Shown piece after piece: positions 49,404 to 62,048 of a DNA stretch of 64,000 nt. The notes beneath the pieces were generated by a model. That model was not told the origin of the DNA. It ran no database searches and saw only the letters and a program-made list of their open reading frames with translations. The translations under genes were made by a program, and so were the position numbers. Source of the DNA: Torreya grandis (taxonomy: Eukaryota > Streptophyta > Pinopsida > Cupressales > Taxaceae); assembly GCA_037957365.1 (NCBI GenBank), contig JARHVA010001174.1, forward strand, positions 928,501 to 992,500, written 5' to 3'. Every line of letters begins with the position of its first letter. Position 1 is the first letter of the stretch.

Positions 49404-49445
49404 ACCAACATCAGTTCTACCGAACCATCATCAATTTTACCTAAA
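49404..49445 (+). repeat. Degraded palindromic-motif pair
   Basis: ACCAACATCAGT at 49404 and ACCATCATCAAT at 49424, 20 bp apart; CpG-decayed relatives of the ACCGACGTCGGT motif seen in the TNT1-like copia. Confidence 0.5.
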
Positions 49446-49677
49446 TAAGCTTGGTTATGGGGGAATATCATCAATTAGAATACATGGTAGATCATAATTT
49501 TATAAAACTTTCATTTTTAATGTTTTTAGCATTCTTACTTGTGATTTCTTGGTTTCATTGATGTTTATATTCCTTATCTAATCATCTCTTTATAGGTTTT
49601 GAGAAGTTTTTATCTAAATTTGAGCTAACTAACATTTTTTTTATCTCATGTTGGTTTTGGCCTTGGGTTTATAGGCA

Positions 49678-49775
49678 ACCGATCTTGGTCCTTATTGACT
49701 AATATCAATTATCATCAACCAACATTAGTTACCTACTAATTGACATTAGTCACAGGTGATCGATATCGATCTCTA
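49678..49775 (+). repeat. Degraded 20-bp-periodic palindromic-motif array
   Basis: Five units start at 49678, 49698, 49718, 49738 and 49759: ACCGATCTTGGT, ACTAATATCAAT, ACCAACATTAGT, ATTGACATTAGT and ATCGATATCGAT. The period of 20-21 bp and the consensus match the arrays at 4691-4805 and 7731-7880, with CpG largely converted to TpG/CpA/TpA. Confidence 0.6.
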
Positions 49776-51061
49776 TGTTTTTAAAATATAAACCTGAGAG
49801 CTATGTTTTGAAAGTTTTTTTACTCATCATTAAAATTTCTTAAAATTAGGGGGATACTCTCTAACCCTTGTAGGTCTAAGGTGGGAATAAAACATGAATT
49901 TACAACTTTAGGCTTATAAATTTTTTATTTTGGGTGTTTAAAATGAATTTAGCTAAGTCATTCATACTTCATTTTGGTGATAAAATTAATTTTTTAAATC
50001 TTGAACATTTGAATTTAGTGCTTAAAAATAATCTAGAATGGCTAAGTCTTGAACACTTCATTTTGGTGCCTTAAATGAATGGTTAAATCTTGAATATTGG
50101 GTTTTAGTGCTTAAAATTAACATAGGTGTTTTTACTTAGATTGTGTTGTCAAAGTTCTTAAATTTTTTTGAAATAAACCAAGGGGTCAAAGAACTTAATC
50201 AAACATTTCATTTGGTGCACTGAATTGACATTTACTTAAATTTCAAATTCATTGAAAGTGTTTGTTTGAACTTGTTTGTTTATTTTTGCAAAATAAAGAG
50301 TGCGTGTATGCTCTCCCCCCATCCCACATAAAAAACTTGGGTGACCTAAAGCACCTTTTCACTTGTAATTTATGACTAGTCCAAGGCATGAAAAGAATGT
50401 TGTCTAGGCTCTCCCCCAAACCCGTATGGTTTGGATGATCTAAAAACAACCTCTAACATCTTTCCACTTAGTCATTTATTTTCATGCAATTTAACTTGTG
50501 AAGGGGAGGTCATTGCCTCTTCATGAGTTCTTTAGGAAATCATTGACCCATGGCTTCATCTCTTGGCAGTGTTTCAACCCCACTCCATGGTGGGGTATAA
50601 AGATTAGGGTGCACATACTATGAGAGATAGGGGATTGAGAAGATAACCTACCCTCTCATAACAAAGGCCCATGTTAGGTTTAGTTAACCAAGGGATTCCA
50701 CTTAGTAGTATATGGATGGAATTGCTATGCAAAGGAATAGACCCTTGCATAGTAATTTAACCATTATAAACTCAATTGGTTTTTTGCATCTCTAGCATTA
50801 TCCATGCTTGGAACCAATCTAGACACTCAAAAACTATAGTCAACCCCGCTTGACCAACCTTGTCAGTTATAGGATCTAGGACATTACATTTAAATGTTAT
50901 GTCATTTCATCCTTTTATTTTTTGGTCTTTTGAGTCTAAATTTTTTATTTGTTTATACCACGTCAAAATGAGTTTTTTTTGTAAGCCACTCATTTATTTG
51001 AGGAGCCATTATACTAGCCATTTTATTACACACCTTTTCCTTAAAACTTTTGCCAAACTTA

Positions 51062-51192
<131 letters not shown>

Positions 51193-52173
51193 CTTGATTG
51201 AAATGGGTAAAATTATGCTTCCCAAATCATTTCAAGATTTTTCACCTTTTGAGTCTTAAAACAACTATTTATCACATCTTTAGAGGATGATAATGCCATT
51301 ACATTGCTTAATTTATTTCATAGACTTATTTGCTTTATGCCAAATGCCATTTTTCAGAACCAATGCCATATATGTCTTTTGAATCTTTGTCTTGTGTCAT
51401 TATGCCATTCCATTTTGTTTAGATTTTTGTTTTTTTGAATATGCCTAATTTCCTAAGTTGATTTTTTAATTAGCCTTACCAAGTTAAAATTCAAACATCG
51501 ATTAATTTCTATTTATTCCTTACTTAATTATGGCTTAGACATTGATATTTCTCTTTTGGCTTGTGTAACTTAGGTTAATTCTTTACCCAAATTTAAAAAT
51601 TATTACTCAGATCTTTCCCTATTATTGTTATGTTGTTCAATTTTGTTTAGATTATTTTTTTAAAGAAGCCCAGTTTTCATTATTATTTGTGCATTTTATT
51701 TGGGAGAAAATAACCTATATCTTCATATGCCTTATGCCAACTGACCAAGTTTATGTTTGAATTCTATATGCCTAGTCTATGCCAAAGTGTTCCAAATTTG
51801 TTAGATTAAAATCTAACCTTTGTTTCAATTCTATTTTTTGATGCCATGTTTGGCCAAAAGTCCTAGCACATGCCTTGTTTGAGCCTAGATATTGATGCCG
51901 TGTTTGGCCAAAAGACCTAGCAACTTTTAGTTTCCTAGATTAGACCTACTTAAAACACTTTGTACCTAGAGTTTCGTATCCTAGTTTTAATTCAGCCACT
52001 TAACCTTTTATGTGTGAGAAATTTGATGTTAGATTGTTTTATACCATGTTTTAACATAGACCATTTTGGAGATATAACTCCCCTAGACCAAGATAGACCA
52101 AGCCTAAATCATTTATCCTTTAGATATTGTTTTTTAGAGTTTGTATAACTTTAGGCCTTTTTGTGAAACATAT

Positions 52174-53519
52174 ATCATGGATGTGGATATGTCTCATTAC
52201 ACTTATGGTGGAAATAGGCACAATCCAGTATATGATAGAATAGTCACACAAATTGACTGGCACAACCAATATGGTGAAGATGTGGTTTGTGAGATGGATT
52301 CTTATCCTCCCTATAATCTTCAATTTTGGGAGCAAAGTTAATATCCTTAAGAACAGTGTTCAGTGGTACCTTATTTTGGCTGGTTGATGTACGATGTTCA
52401 CCATTTCACCGATCATGGCACTTAATCCCTAACCTATACCAATAACCCTCATTTAGATCAAATGAGATACCAATCTCCACATCATCCAAACAATACCATT
52501 ACCATTCTAATACCTCATCCTTTAGCTTGTGCAAAAAATCAAGCTCCAAAATGCCTTACCATTTCTATTCTAGGACCTCATCCTTTGGTTTATGTGAGCA
52601 ATCAATCTCCACAATACCCTACTATTACCATTATAGGACCTTATCCTTTAGATTTTGTGAGTAACCAAGTTCCACAATGCCCTACCATTACCTTTCCAGG
52701 ACCTCATCCTTTGGCTTGTATGAGTAATTAAACTCTAAAATGCCTACCATTACCATTCCAAGACCTCATCCTTTGGCTTGTGCAAACAACCAAGATCCAA
52801 AACACCCTACCATTTATATACTAAGACCTTAGCCTATGAATTGTGAAAGCAACCAAGTTCAACAATGCCTTACCATTACCATTTTAGGTCCTCATCCTTT
52901 TAGCTTGTGTGAGCAACCAAGCTCCATGATGCCCTACCATTTCTATTCTAGAACCTTATCATTTAGCTTGTGTGAGCTACCAAGATCCAAAACACCCTAT
53001 CATTATCAAACCACTAGACATTCTTCATCCATTACCAAATTTTTCCCACTTTATAAAACCCATACCAATAATCTAGCCCCAACCAAGCCAATCAATACTT
53101 ATCCAACTAAGCCAATCATTTGAGGACCAAGATATATTCAAAATTGGTATTTTAAAATTGATTGTAAACTAAGTCCAAGATAGATAACCAAGCCATGATG
53201 TTTTTTTTAAACCAAAAATTTATGAGAAGTTACCTATGATGAATCACCTTTTGATCCTTTATCTATTGTCGAGGAGTCTCACTCTAACAAGCCAATCTTT
53301 ATTGAGTCACTTCTTAATGATTATAACTATGTTTGGGTAAATCATTACCTTATCCATATGAATATTTTTAAAGATCCTCCCTTTGAAAATCCAATCTCTG
53401 AGGAGTTGTATCTTGACCTTTTTCCTATCATTGAGGAGTCTCACTTTGACAAACCAGTCTCTATAGAGCCCACTATGCCATCACAGGTCATTGCTTGTCC
53501 AAAATCAAACACTCAATAA
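52174..53519 (+). pseudogene. Unrecognised decayed ORF of the third element, with 21-residue repeats
   Basis: I do not recognise this product. A frame beginning MDVDMSHYTYGG (ATG near 52180) runs through 52341, then with three stops into a tandem repeat at 52447-53015. The sequence is rich in Asn, Gln, Pro, Tyr and His. The repeat unit reads roughly PHPLxxVSNQxPQxPTITIxG. After frame changes within the array, an open stretch at 53226-53519 reads SIVEESHSNKPIFIE, then NDYNYVWVNHYL, then a second IIEESHFDKPVSIE, an internal duplication. No zinc knuckle, protease or RT motif is seen. It could be an element-specific gag-like or accessory ORF, or captured host sequence. It is broken by stops and frameshifts. 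Confidence 0.5.
52447..53015 (+). repeat. 63-bp coding-type minisatellite, nine units
   Basis: Units start at 52513, 52576, 52639, 52702, 52764, 52827, 52890 and 52954 (spacing 63, with one 62 and one 64), preceded by a degenerate unit at 52447. The 63-bp period is 21 codons, so the array arose as, or was kept as, coding sequence. Confidence 0.9.
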
Positions 53520-56500
53520 GACATCATTGTAACAAAATTCACACCAAATGAAGAATCATAATTAGAGTTAGGTTCTATTCTATAATTGACATCAAATTTA
53601 GTATAAAAAATAGAATCAAGATCAGTCTCAATGATGGATTCAGAGTCCCTTGAGTCAGAATCAACTTCATAATCATAATATGTTTATGGCTATTATAATA
53701 TTGGTTATGCATGTCTTGTAAATCAATTTGAATACATTTATGATCCTTCTATATTGCTTGAGGATGATTACTTCAGCTTTGACATAAGTTCTCCTAGTAT
53801 CTTCTACAAGGATTGTGTAGCCTCCCCCCATTTCATTACCATCTCACATGCCATCAACACCAACCAACATAGCCATTATATTAATATTCAATCTCTAAAA
53901 AGTGTCAATTAGGACTAAAAAAATCTTACCTTATTGAAATGCATCCATGGAAACATATTATTTGAAAAATATTAGGAAGGCCAAGACCATATTCATGAAG
54001 AAGAAGAAAATCTCTTAGTGAAACCTTTCTAAAGGTGCTAGGGGACAATCAAAGTTTAAACTCAACATCTTCTAGTGAAATCTTTTTGGAAGTGATAGAA
54101 GATAATAAAAGTCAAAATTCAATGTTCCTTAGTGAAACTTTTTTGGAGTAATTATGGGATAATCAAAACAACTTCATTGGTGAAAACCTCATCGAGGTGC
54201 TAATAGCTGAGCACAATAGTTCTCCACCGCTTGATGTAGATAAAATTAAAGATCAGATAAATATAACTTCCAATATATAACATAATTATATGGGAGTTAC
54301 TCTTAGGAATAAGTAATATAAGAATTTTTTGGTCTTATTAAGAGCATATTCAGAAGTCTTAGGCCCTGCCATAACCAAAGTTATGTCGAATCTAGAATCA
54401 ACAACATTATGTGTGCCTGAAAACCTTGATCTTCATTTATTTACCAACCATTATACATTCCATTATCATCCACCTTTAAATTGACAAATTTGACCTATCA
54501 TCCATTATTTATCTTTATTTACCATCTTTGGCTGTACTTTCCTTTATAGAGGCTACAAAGATATCTTGTCTCAATGTTTAAAGGAAATAGAATCAATGAC
54601 CAATGAAGATAATAATAACATCTTTTGCATCCAAATCTATAGTAGGCTATTAATAGAGCATCTAATTAGAAGAGGTATGGTCTAGAAATTTACATGATTG
54701 ATTATTCTAGTTGTATCATTTATTGATCAAGATGTGTATCTCCACATCAGTAGGAACACTAGAAACATTCACCTAGGCCAAAAACATTTACCTTACCTCT
54801 TTATTTTGCCAATCCCTTATTATTGTTTCATACCATGCCATTTTCATTGCCTTATCACTTTGGGGAAACCCTATTTCCATTATATATAATTAACACACTG
54901 TATGTCATACCATATACCATTCTACCATATCAACCTATTAGACCAAAGCAAATTTTTAGTCATCCTACTTAGCTTGTTTTGATCTTGGTTCCTTTGGTTA
55001 TTATTGCACCTTTTTATGAGGAGATTCTAATCCAATATCAATAGTTTTTTAGATTTGTGTTTAAATTATAGTCTCTAAAATTAGTGTGATAATTGATCTA
55101 GAAAGTTATCTTTCATTCACCTTTGACTAGTGCTATTGATTATAACTGCCTATGGGCAAATCAGTAGTCCACCTTGTGTTGCTAATTATAACCACATATG
55201 GATAAATTAGTACCATAGACCTATTAAATTGTTTCTAAATTATACAAAACTATGGGAAAATTAGGAAAAACACCTTTACCATGTATTGCCATATCACCTT
55301 ATCATTACTATTCTCGTTTGCTTGGCCATTTACCAGATTTGAGAGCTTGTTGTGACTTAGTCGATTCTCACCACCTTTTGTGTGGGAAAAAATATTATGA
55401 ATTGAGGTCATTTTTGGATTATGTATGTCATGATAAATTCACATTAAGGTCAGGTCAATCCCCCTTTGCTAATGCTCTCATTATTTTGTGAGCAACCTAA
55501 GCCAATGCTCTCACTATTTTGAGAGTTGGACCATTTAGTATCTTGTAATTCCTAATTCGGTTGAGATGATTATAAAATTAAAAAAAACATTTAGATACCA
55601 CAAAATTCTAAATACATTCATAAAATTTTGAAATCCAAAAACATTTTTCTGATCTAAGCCTAGTTAGCCATCCTCGATCCACCCTATTAAGGCAAATCCA
55701 TTGTTAGGATGTTTTATTTTGATTTTATTTCTAGGCTTTTAGTGTGTTTGTTTTCTATTTATTTGTTTATTTATTTTATTTCCTATTTATTTGTTTTATG
55801 CATGTTATTTTTTTTTTCTTTTAGTGTTATGCCTTGACTCAGTCTATATGTTTATTGGGTGGTTTCTTACACATTATTCTTGATTCCATCCATATTCATA
55901 CATCAACATGGTCATCATGGTTTTTATCATTGGTGCATTATTTTTAATTGTTTATTGGATAAGGATTTAGTTTTTATGCATATTTTGGAAAAAATTTCAT
56001 GATGTTCTATGATGAGGCATACCATCACATGTTAAGTAATAATCAGCTCAAAAAATCTTACAAGCAATGGAGCTGTAAAATATTCTCCTTGGTACCCTGG
56101 GCAAATCCTCCCACCCTTGATCAAATCAACCCATTGACCATTCTAGTTATATTAATTTTACTAAGGACATGCATCTCCACATTGGTAGGTACAACTAAAT
56201 TTATCAATTATTTATTGTTTTATTCATTTATTTCATCACTTTGTGCATCCTCATATGTCTGGTTATTTATGGATTCTTTAGTCATTAGACCATTACATCT
56301 ATGTTTGTGCCCGTTCATCTTTAATCTATGTAATAGGTTATATCATTGAGTTATGTTTGCAAATATTCCCTACTAGGGCATAATCAAACATCTTTATTCA
56401 ATCTTGGTCATCTTAATGATTATAACCACCTATGGGTAAATCATTATTTTGACTCATTAGCCCTAATTGGGGGTGTATGCCTATAACACTAATTATAACC

Positions 56501-56825
56501 ACCTTTGTGTAAATTAGTGTCTCAACCTTTTTTATTGATTATAACTACTTTTAGGAAAATCAATACTTTTTAAATTAACACATGCAAGCATTTTCTCATT
56601 TGGATTAATCTCACTCATGGGTTAATCACATTCTTATTCTTGCTTCTTTTTGAAGGACCACCCATCCAATCATATATATTAGCCACTCCCTCAAGGGGAC
56701 ATCATTATAGGATTCCTAAACACTATTTGAATATTTTACTTCAATCATTATCTTCTTTTAAGCATATAGGCCTTTTTCATTCTTTGAGAAGATGTTACTA
56801 TGTCTAAAGCTTGAATCATCTTCCC
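53520..56825 (+). other. 3' internal region of the third element, decayed
   Basis: No intact gene. A motif of the form (g/a)attataacca(c)ctatgggtaaatca recurs at about 53318, 55137, 55185, 56417, 56493 and 56541; one frame reads DYN-x-x-W-x-N. Frames such as 55252-55491 and 55999-56349 show no recognisable domain. Confidence 0.5.
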
Positions 56826-56838
56826 AGAAAAGGGAAAA
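56826..56838 (+). other. Polypurine tract of the third element
   Basis: AGAAAAGGGAAAA just before the 3' LTR start TGTAGACACC at 56840. Confidence 0.75.
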
Positions 56839-56839
56839 T

Positions 56840-57868
56840 TGTAGACACCTAAAACTAGCCACCAATGGATTCATATTGGACTTCAAATTGATTCTTAACA
56901 ACCATTGTAAGTTAAGCCTAAGAATCACTTGAATGTCCCAAATTTTCTTGTGCATAATCCATCAAATCTTAGAATCACATTGAGACATCCCTAATTGGGG
57001 TATCCTACTGTAATCAACAAAAAACTCTCACAGATTCATCTCCAATTATCATGTGGCATTAAAACATGCAATTTGTCCTATGTAGATATTAAATGGGGCA
57101 CATGGATTTAAATAAAATCTTGGAAATGCTAAAAATCCTAATCAAAATTAATTAAAATGTAAACCTAACTAAATATCTAGTTCAATTACCCATGAACAAT
57201 AAATGAAATTCTAAAAAAGGAAATTCAAAAATCAAGAATATCCTAGGTTTTCATGATTACATTTGTGAGTTTTCAAGCCTTTGAAAATATCTAAAAATAT
57301 CTCACCCATGCCTATTCATTGAAAATCATGAGCTTTTGACACCTTTTAACTCTAATGGGGTTAATTAACTCACTTATGTTAGGTTTTAAATCATTCAATG
57401 TCTAAAATACACCTTAAATTACCTTGAGTTGGGGTTATTTTCTAAACCTATAAATACAAGCATTTGCCTCTCATTTATGAGAGCTTGAACATAGTACAAT
57501 TATAATGCAGAATTTGGTGCATGATTGAAATCTATAGAGTTATAATCCCAAAATCACAAGCCATCAATCAAGCCAACATCAAACCGTAAGCCATGGTGCC
57601 AAGGAGAAAAGGAGATACCAAGATCCATTTCCAAAGACTCTTTAAGCACAAGCTGAGCAAGCCACATAATAAATCTTTTGGAACATTCAAGGAAGGTAAG
57701 GAATTTGGTATTCTTTGCATTTTAGTTGTGTTTTCTATTGATTTTGTTCATTATGATCCCCCTATGATCTAGGAAAGTAAGTGTTAGCATGTTAGTGTGT
57801 TTTTATTCAAGTTTTCTTACTTTTTATAACATTTCATCTAACCTCCCTTCTTTTATTCCTTGATCACA
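56840..57868 (+). repeat. 3' LTR of the third element
   Basis: 1029 bp, the same length as the 5' LTR, TGTAGACACC to GATCACA. It has the conserved TATAAATA (57449-57456) and hairpin (57468-57483). Followed by CCAAA. Confidence 0.9.
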
Positions 57869-57873
57869 CCAAA

Positions 57874-58611
57874 AAGCATCAAAAAGTGTCTCTGGGGTTT
57901 GGAAACCTTTACTCTACATACTCTAGAGACCTCAAAACAAAATTTTAAACTTTCTTCTTCAAAACATGACCTCATATAACATGATAACACTTGAAATAAC
58001 ATTTAAAACCTTTATCCATACTTACATTTTAAATATTGCCTTGGAAAAATGATCTCATGCTTTAATAGGCCAGGTAAAACTCAAGGACTAGGTCTAGGTG
58101 CAAACCTCAAAACTACTTTTCATGCTTTTATTTTAATCCAACACTTCTAAATTAACCAATATACCTAAGACACCTTATCACACCTCTTATAATTATTCAT
58201 CACTCTCTATCATTACCTATCAATGCTCTGTACCTTCATGAGATACTCTTGATTATTCTCTAAATCTATACCTTCATATCAACATAACTAGACTTCTCAT
58301 GCTCTTATAAGATACCATATGCTGACCTGTATCATCATTCTAACATTTACCTCAATCTCTTACTTCTCAAACAATGTCATTCATATATTTGCAATGATCA
58401 TTATCACACTCATTATCTTCTTCTCATCACCACACTCTTCCAAGTTACCATGCTCACACCTTCTTACAAGGTTTCTTCATGCCATCCTTCACTAGGTGCC
58501 TCATGACATCATTAGATTTGACATTATATAAGTTTAAATCAATTAAAATATAAAAAAATTTCATGATATCAATGAAAAAACTCTATTGACATTAATGAAA
58601 ACACCTCAACA
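57874..58611 (-). repeat. 5' LTR of the LARD-like element (copy B), part 2
   Basis: Continues LTR copy B, matching 42564-43305, and ends CCTCAACA at 58611, followed by the TSD TGGGG (58612-58616). Confidence 0.88.
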
Positions 58612-58616
58612 TGGGG

Positions 58617-59630
58617 AGATCATGAGGTGTAGCCTCTATGAATGGTATTTGCCACAGAATGTCAATTGCCATAATATTTTGTAATTAAGGATATAAATGA
58701 TTTTGTCTTTATATTGGAGAACCATGTACCTGATATATATTATATATTCAAAACACTTAGTTATGCTTTTAAGGGAACTATAATGACATGGTGAGTGTTT
58801 AAAGAAAACCAAAATTTTAATGGGATGAAGTGTGTGCATTCCTGTGAGCAAGATTTTAGCTACCACACACTGTTAGAATATAGTTTCCATTATTTCAAGA
58901 AGGCCAATGTCCAAAGATACATGTTAATCAATGTGTATACACATGGTCTATTTATGGTGATCTAAAATAATGGGTGCATGTTTTTGGCCACACTTTAGCA
59001 CCACTTCCAACTGCATGGTGTTTTCACCAAGAATGTAAGAGAGACTAAACATTGGGTGTAATTTCAACAAGATTTTATCCAAACTTTTATTTTATAAGAT
59101 TAAAATATATTATTTCACAATGAGTTACAAAAATTGAAAACTTATCTATGTTATGGATGGGTAGAATATTTGGAAACTATGATAGACTCATCATCGTAGC
59201 TAGAAGCAACTCATGATTTAAATATAGCAATTCAAAATTACAATCCTAGTAAATAGGAGTAGTTTATTCTTAAATTATGTAATATAATTAAAAATGAGTT
59301 GAAAAAATCTAGTGACATTGATGGGGATCTAGTTCTAGAAGGCTTATTCTAACTGAAGTGAGAAGTAAAAACAACAAAGTTTAAAGCGCTATACAAGTTG
59401 AGGAAGGAAAATTACAAAATGTAAACATTTCAGAACAAGAAAGATAATGATATCAAGATTCCTTATCCAAAGGATATAAAATATATATCAATAACCACCT
59501 AATAATATTGAGGGGAATATTAGAATAGAGTATGTGCCCAAAATTACAACTTTGGGAGATTACTAGACTCAAAATGAGATTTTAGAGGCATTGAAATTGT
59601 TAAAAGATTAAAGGATGCATTTTTGATTAA
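58617..59630 (+). other. Gypsy internal sequence between the LARD insertion and RT
   Basis: Should continue the plus-strand gypsy polyprotein after protease, but only short frames without recognisable motifs are present. Confidence 0.4.
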
Positions 59631-59639
59631 GTTTATATA

Positions 59640-60290
59640 AGTTTAATGTGTAGATCCATTGTTGGGGGAGATTCACATTGAATTGAAATAATACACTAGA
59701 CCAATTAAAAAACACCCATACAAGTTGAATCCCAACATGAAGTTGAAAGTTAATGATGAGATGGAATGTATGTAAAAAGAAGGGATCATCTATCTATTAG
59801 AAAAGGTAGATTAGGTTAGTCCCATGGTAGTACAATCAAATAATACTAGTGATATTTGGGTATGTGGATATTACTATGTAATAAATGATGCTTGCATTAA
59901 CAATCCATTTCCCATACCATTCATAAATGAGGTTCTTGAATCAGTCATAGGCCATGAGGTCTATTCATTCATAGATGGATTTAATAAATATCATCATATT
60001 CCTATCACAGAGGTATATAAAGTTGAAACAACTTTCAAAATAGAATGGAGTTTTTTTGCATATAAGGTAATGCCATTTGGTCTTAAGAATGCTCCAAAAG
60101 TTTTTTCTATGGTTTTGGTAACTATATTTAATGATTTTATTCTTGATTTTATATAGGCCCATTTGGATGTTTGGGCCATATTCTCTTTGTTCAAGGATCA
60201 TTTATCTAATCTACATATAATGATATGATGTTGAGTTTGTGAATTGCATTAAATCTAAATAAATGCTTATTTTTCACACCTTTTGATGTT
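59640..60290 (+). pseudogene. Gypsy reverse transcriptase remnant
   Basis: The frame at 59680-60156 contains the gypsy RT sequence in order: PYKLNPNMKLK, EGIIYLLEK, SPMVVQ, NNPFPIPFINEVLE, YSFIDGFNKYHHIPI, TTFKIEWSFFAYKV and MPFGLKNAP. The catalytic YxDD motif is degraded to HLDV (60160-60171), preceded by a stop. It copied element RNA into DNA in the ancestor; this copy cannot. It belongs with the gag and protease at 37-39.5 kb, now 20 kb away because of the LARD-like insertion. Confidence 0.88.
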
Positions 60291-61100
60291 CTATTGGGTT
60301 ACATTATATGCAATGATGGAATCTTGGTTGATCAAGATAAACTTATAGTTATAGTGGGGATGCCTTATCTAACTAGTTCCATAGAGGTGTCAACCTTTAT
60401 TGGCCAGATAAGATATTATAGAAAGTTCATCAAGGGATATGTAATCATATTTGCATAATTGGAAAAATTATTATTCAAAGATATACATTTTGAATGGACA
60501 TATGAATTCTAAATAATGTTTATTGAGCTCAAACAAAGGTTAGTGATAATTCCTATCTTAGTTTTTAAATATTAGAAGAATCCATTTCATGCACATGTGG
60601 ATGCTTTAGGTATCATAGTAGGAGCTATGTTAGCATGAGTAGGGGATGGTGGATTGGATCATCTTATATATTTTACAAGTAGAAAATTATCAGTCACAAA
60701 AAAAATATACGACCATAGAAAAAGAATCCCTAGAAATGGTGTTTCATCTATAGAAATTTAGTCATTACCTTTTGGTCACACCATTTGATATTTTTATAAA
60801 TCACCATGCCTTGTGATACATGGTTGACAAGCCTATATTGGGTAAAAGGATATCTATATGGTTGATATTATTTTAACAATTCTAATTTAGGATCAATGTG
60901 AAGTTGAGAAGAGAAAATGTGGGACTTGATCATTTGAGAAGGATACAAAATAGAGAACAATCAGAAGAGATTCAGGATGAATCCCTGAATGCACATTTAT
61001 TTAGATCGTCTATGATCCTTGACAATATGGAAGATAGTGTGAATTTTATAGAGCAAGGATATTTTCCTATGTGCTATGTTGAAAGAGATAAAAAGTAAAT
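60290..61100 (+). pseudogene. Gypsy RNase H remnant and connection region
   Basis: In shifting frames it shows GYIICNDGILVDQDK, FIGQIRYYRKFIKGY (the RT connection), FHAHVDALGIIVGAML (RNase H first Asp region) and LDHLIYFTSRKLS. The frame at 60898-61098 carries NVGLDHLRRI, the usual end of this domain. Several stops and at least two frame changes. Confidence 0.78.
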
Positions 61101-61239
61101 GGTTATGTGAGCAATACCTTAAAAGCCTCATTAATGGATTTTTGTATAAGATCATGAAAGATGATGTACTATGTAGAGTAGCCTTAGAATATGATCAACA
61201 TAACTCCTTTAGAAAACACATCATGGAGTCATAGGAGGT

Positions 61240-62048
61240 CATTTCATAGGAGAATCCACTATGAGAAATATATTTGACAGTAGTTTTTGGGGGCCAAATT
61301 TGTTTCATGATGATCATAAAGTGGTAAAACACTATGATGTTTGTCAAAGAATGAGAAAATTTAATTAGTAAGATGAGATGCCCTCGATTCCAATGCTACC
61401 AAAGCAACCTTTTTAATAGTGGGGCATTGATTTTAGAGGACTTGTAACTCCTATAAGTAAATGTAGTCATGAAAGATATATCATTACTATTATATATTAT
61501 TTCACAAAATGGGTGGAATTTATTACTACACCAAGTTTTAGTATGAAGGATGTTACCAAGTTTTTGTATGAGAATATCATTATAGGGTTTGGAAATTGGT
61601 CAAGAATAAATGAACTCATTTCCTCAACAATAAAATTAAGGGTCTTACTAAAGAATTCATGATATCACACCATAAAATCATGGCCTATCATCCATAGGAA
61701 AATGAGAAATTTGAGGCTTCAAATAAAATATTGGGTAAGATGCTGACAAAGATATATAATGTTCAAAGGGATGATTGGGAAGATTGCATTCCTACAATTA
61801 TTTGGGAATATAAGATAAATTATAAATGTGCAACATGATTAAATCTTTTTCAATTGGTTTATGTTATTGAGGTAGTTATTCATATGGAATATATTTTTCA
61901 TAGTATAGGAATTATAATGATTATGAGGCTCAAAGATCAAGACTCACTAAAATCTAGATTAATGGAGTTAAAAAAGATGGAGGAAAAGAGACATAAATCT
62001 CAATGGACACAGGAGGTAAGTATTTACCATAATGAAAAACTTATATAG
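61240..62048 (+). pseudogene. Gypsy integrase remnant
   Basis: A HHCC-like part is degraded at about 61210-61360. The catalytic core is recognisable from the GIDFRGL stretch (about 61427, first Asp) and ERYIITIIYYFTKWVEF. The second Asp region is lost in a frame change near 61580-61640. MAYHP and ENEKFEASNKILGKMLTKI (about 61680-61760) hold the Glu region. A later part, with RDDWEDCIPTIIWEYKINY and QLVYVIEVVIHMEYI, matches the conserved tail of plant gypsy integrases. Not functional. Confidence 0.78.

Noticed and set aside
52447..53015. CRISPR-like array
   Set aside because: The 63-bp units are contiguous tandem repeats with no unique spacers, in plant retroelement DNA.
55999..56349. 116-residue ORF in the third element
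   Set aside because: No recognisable domain and not in frame with the repeat ORF; kept only as part of the decayed internal region.
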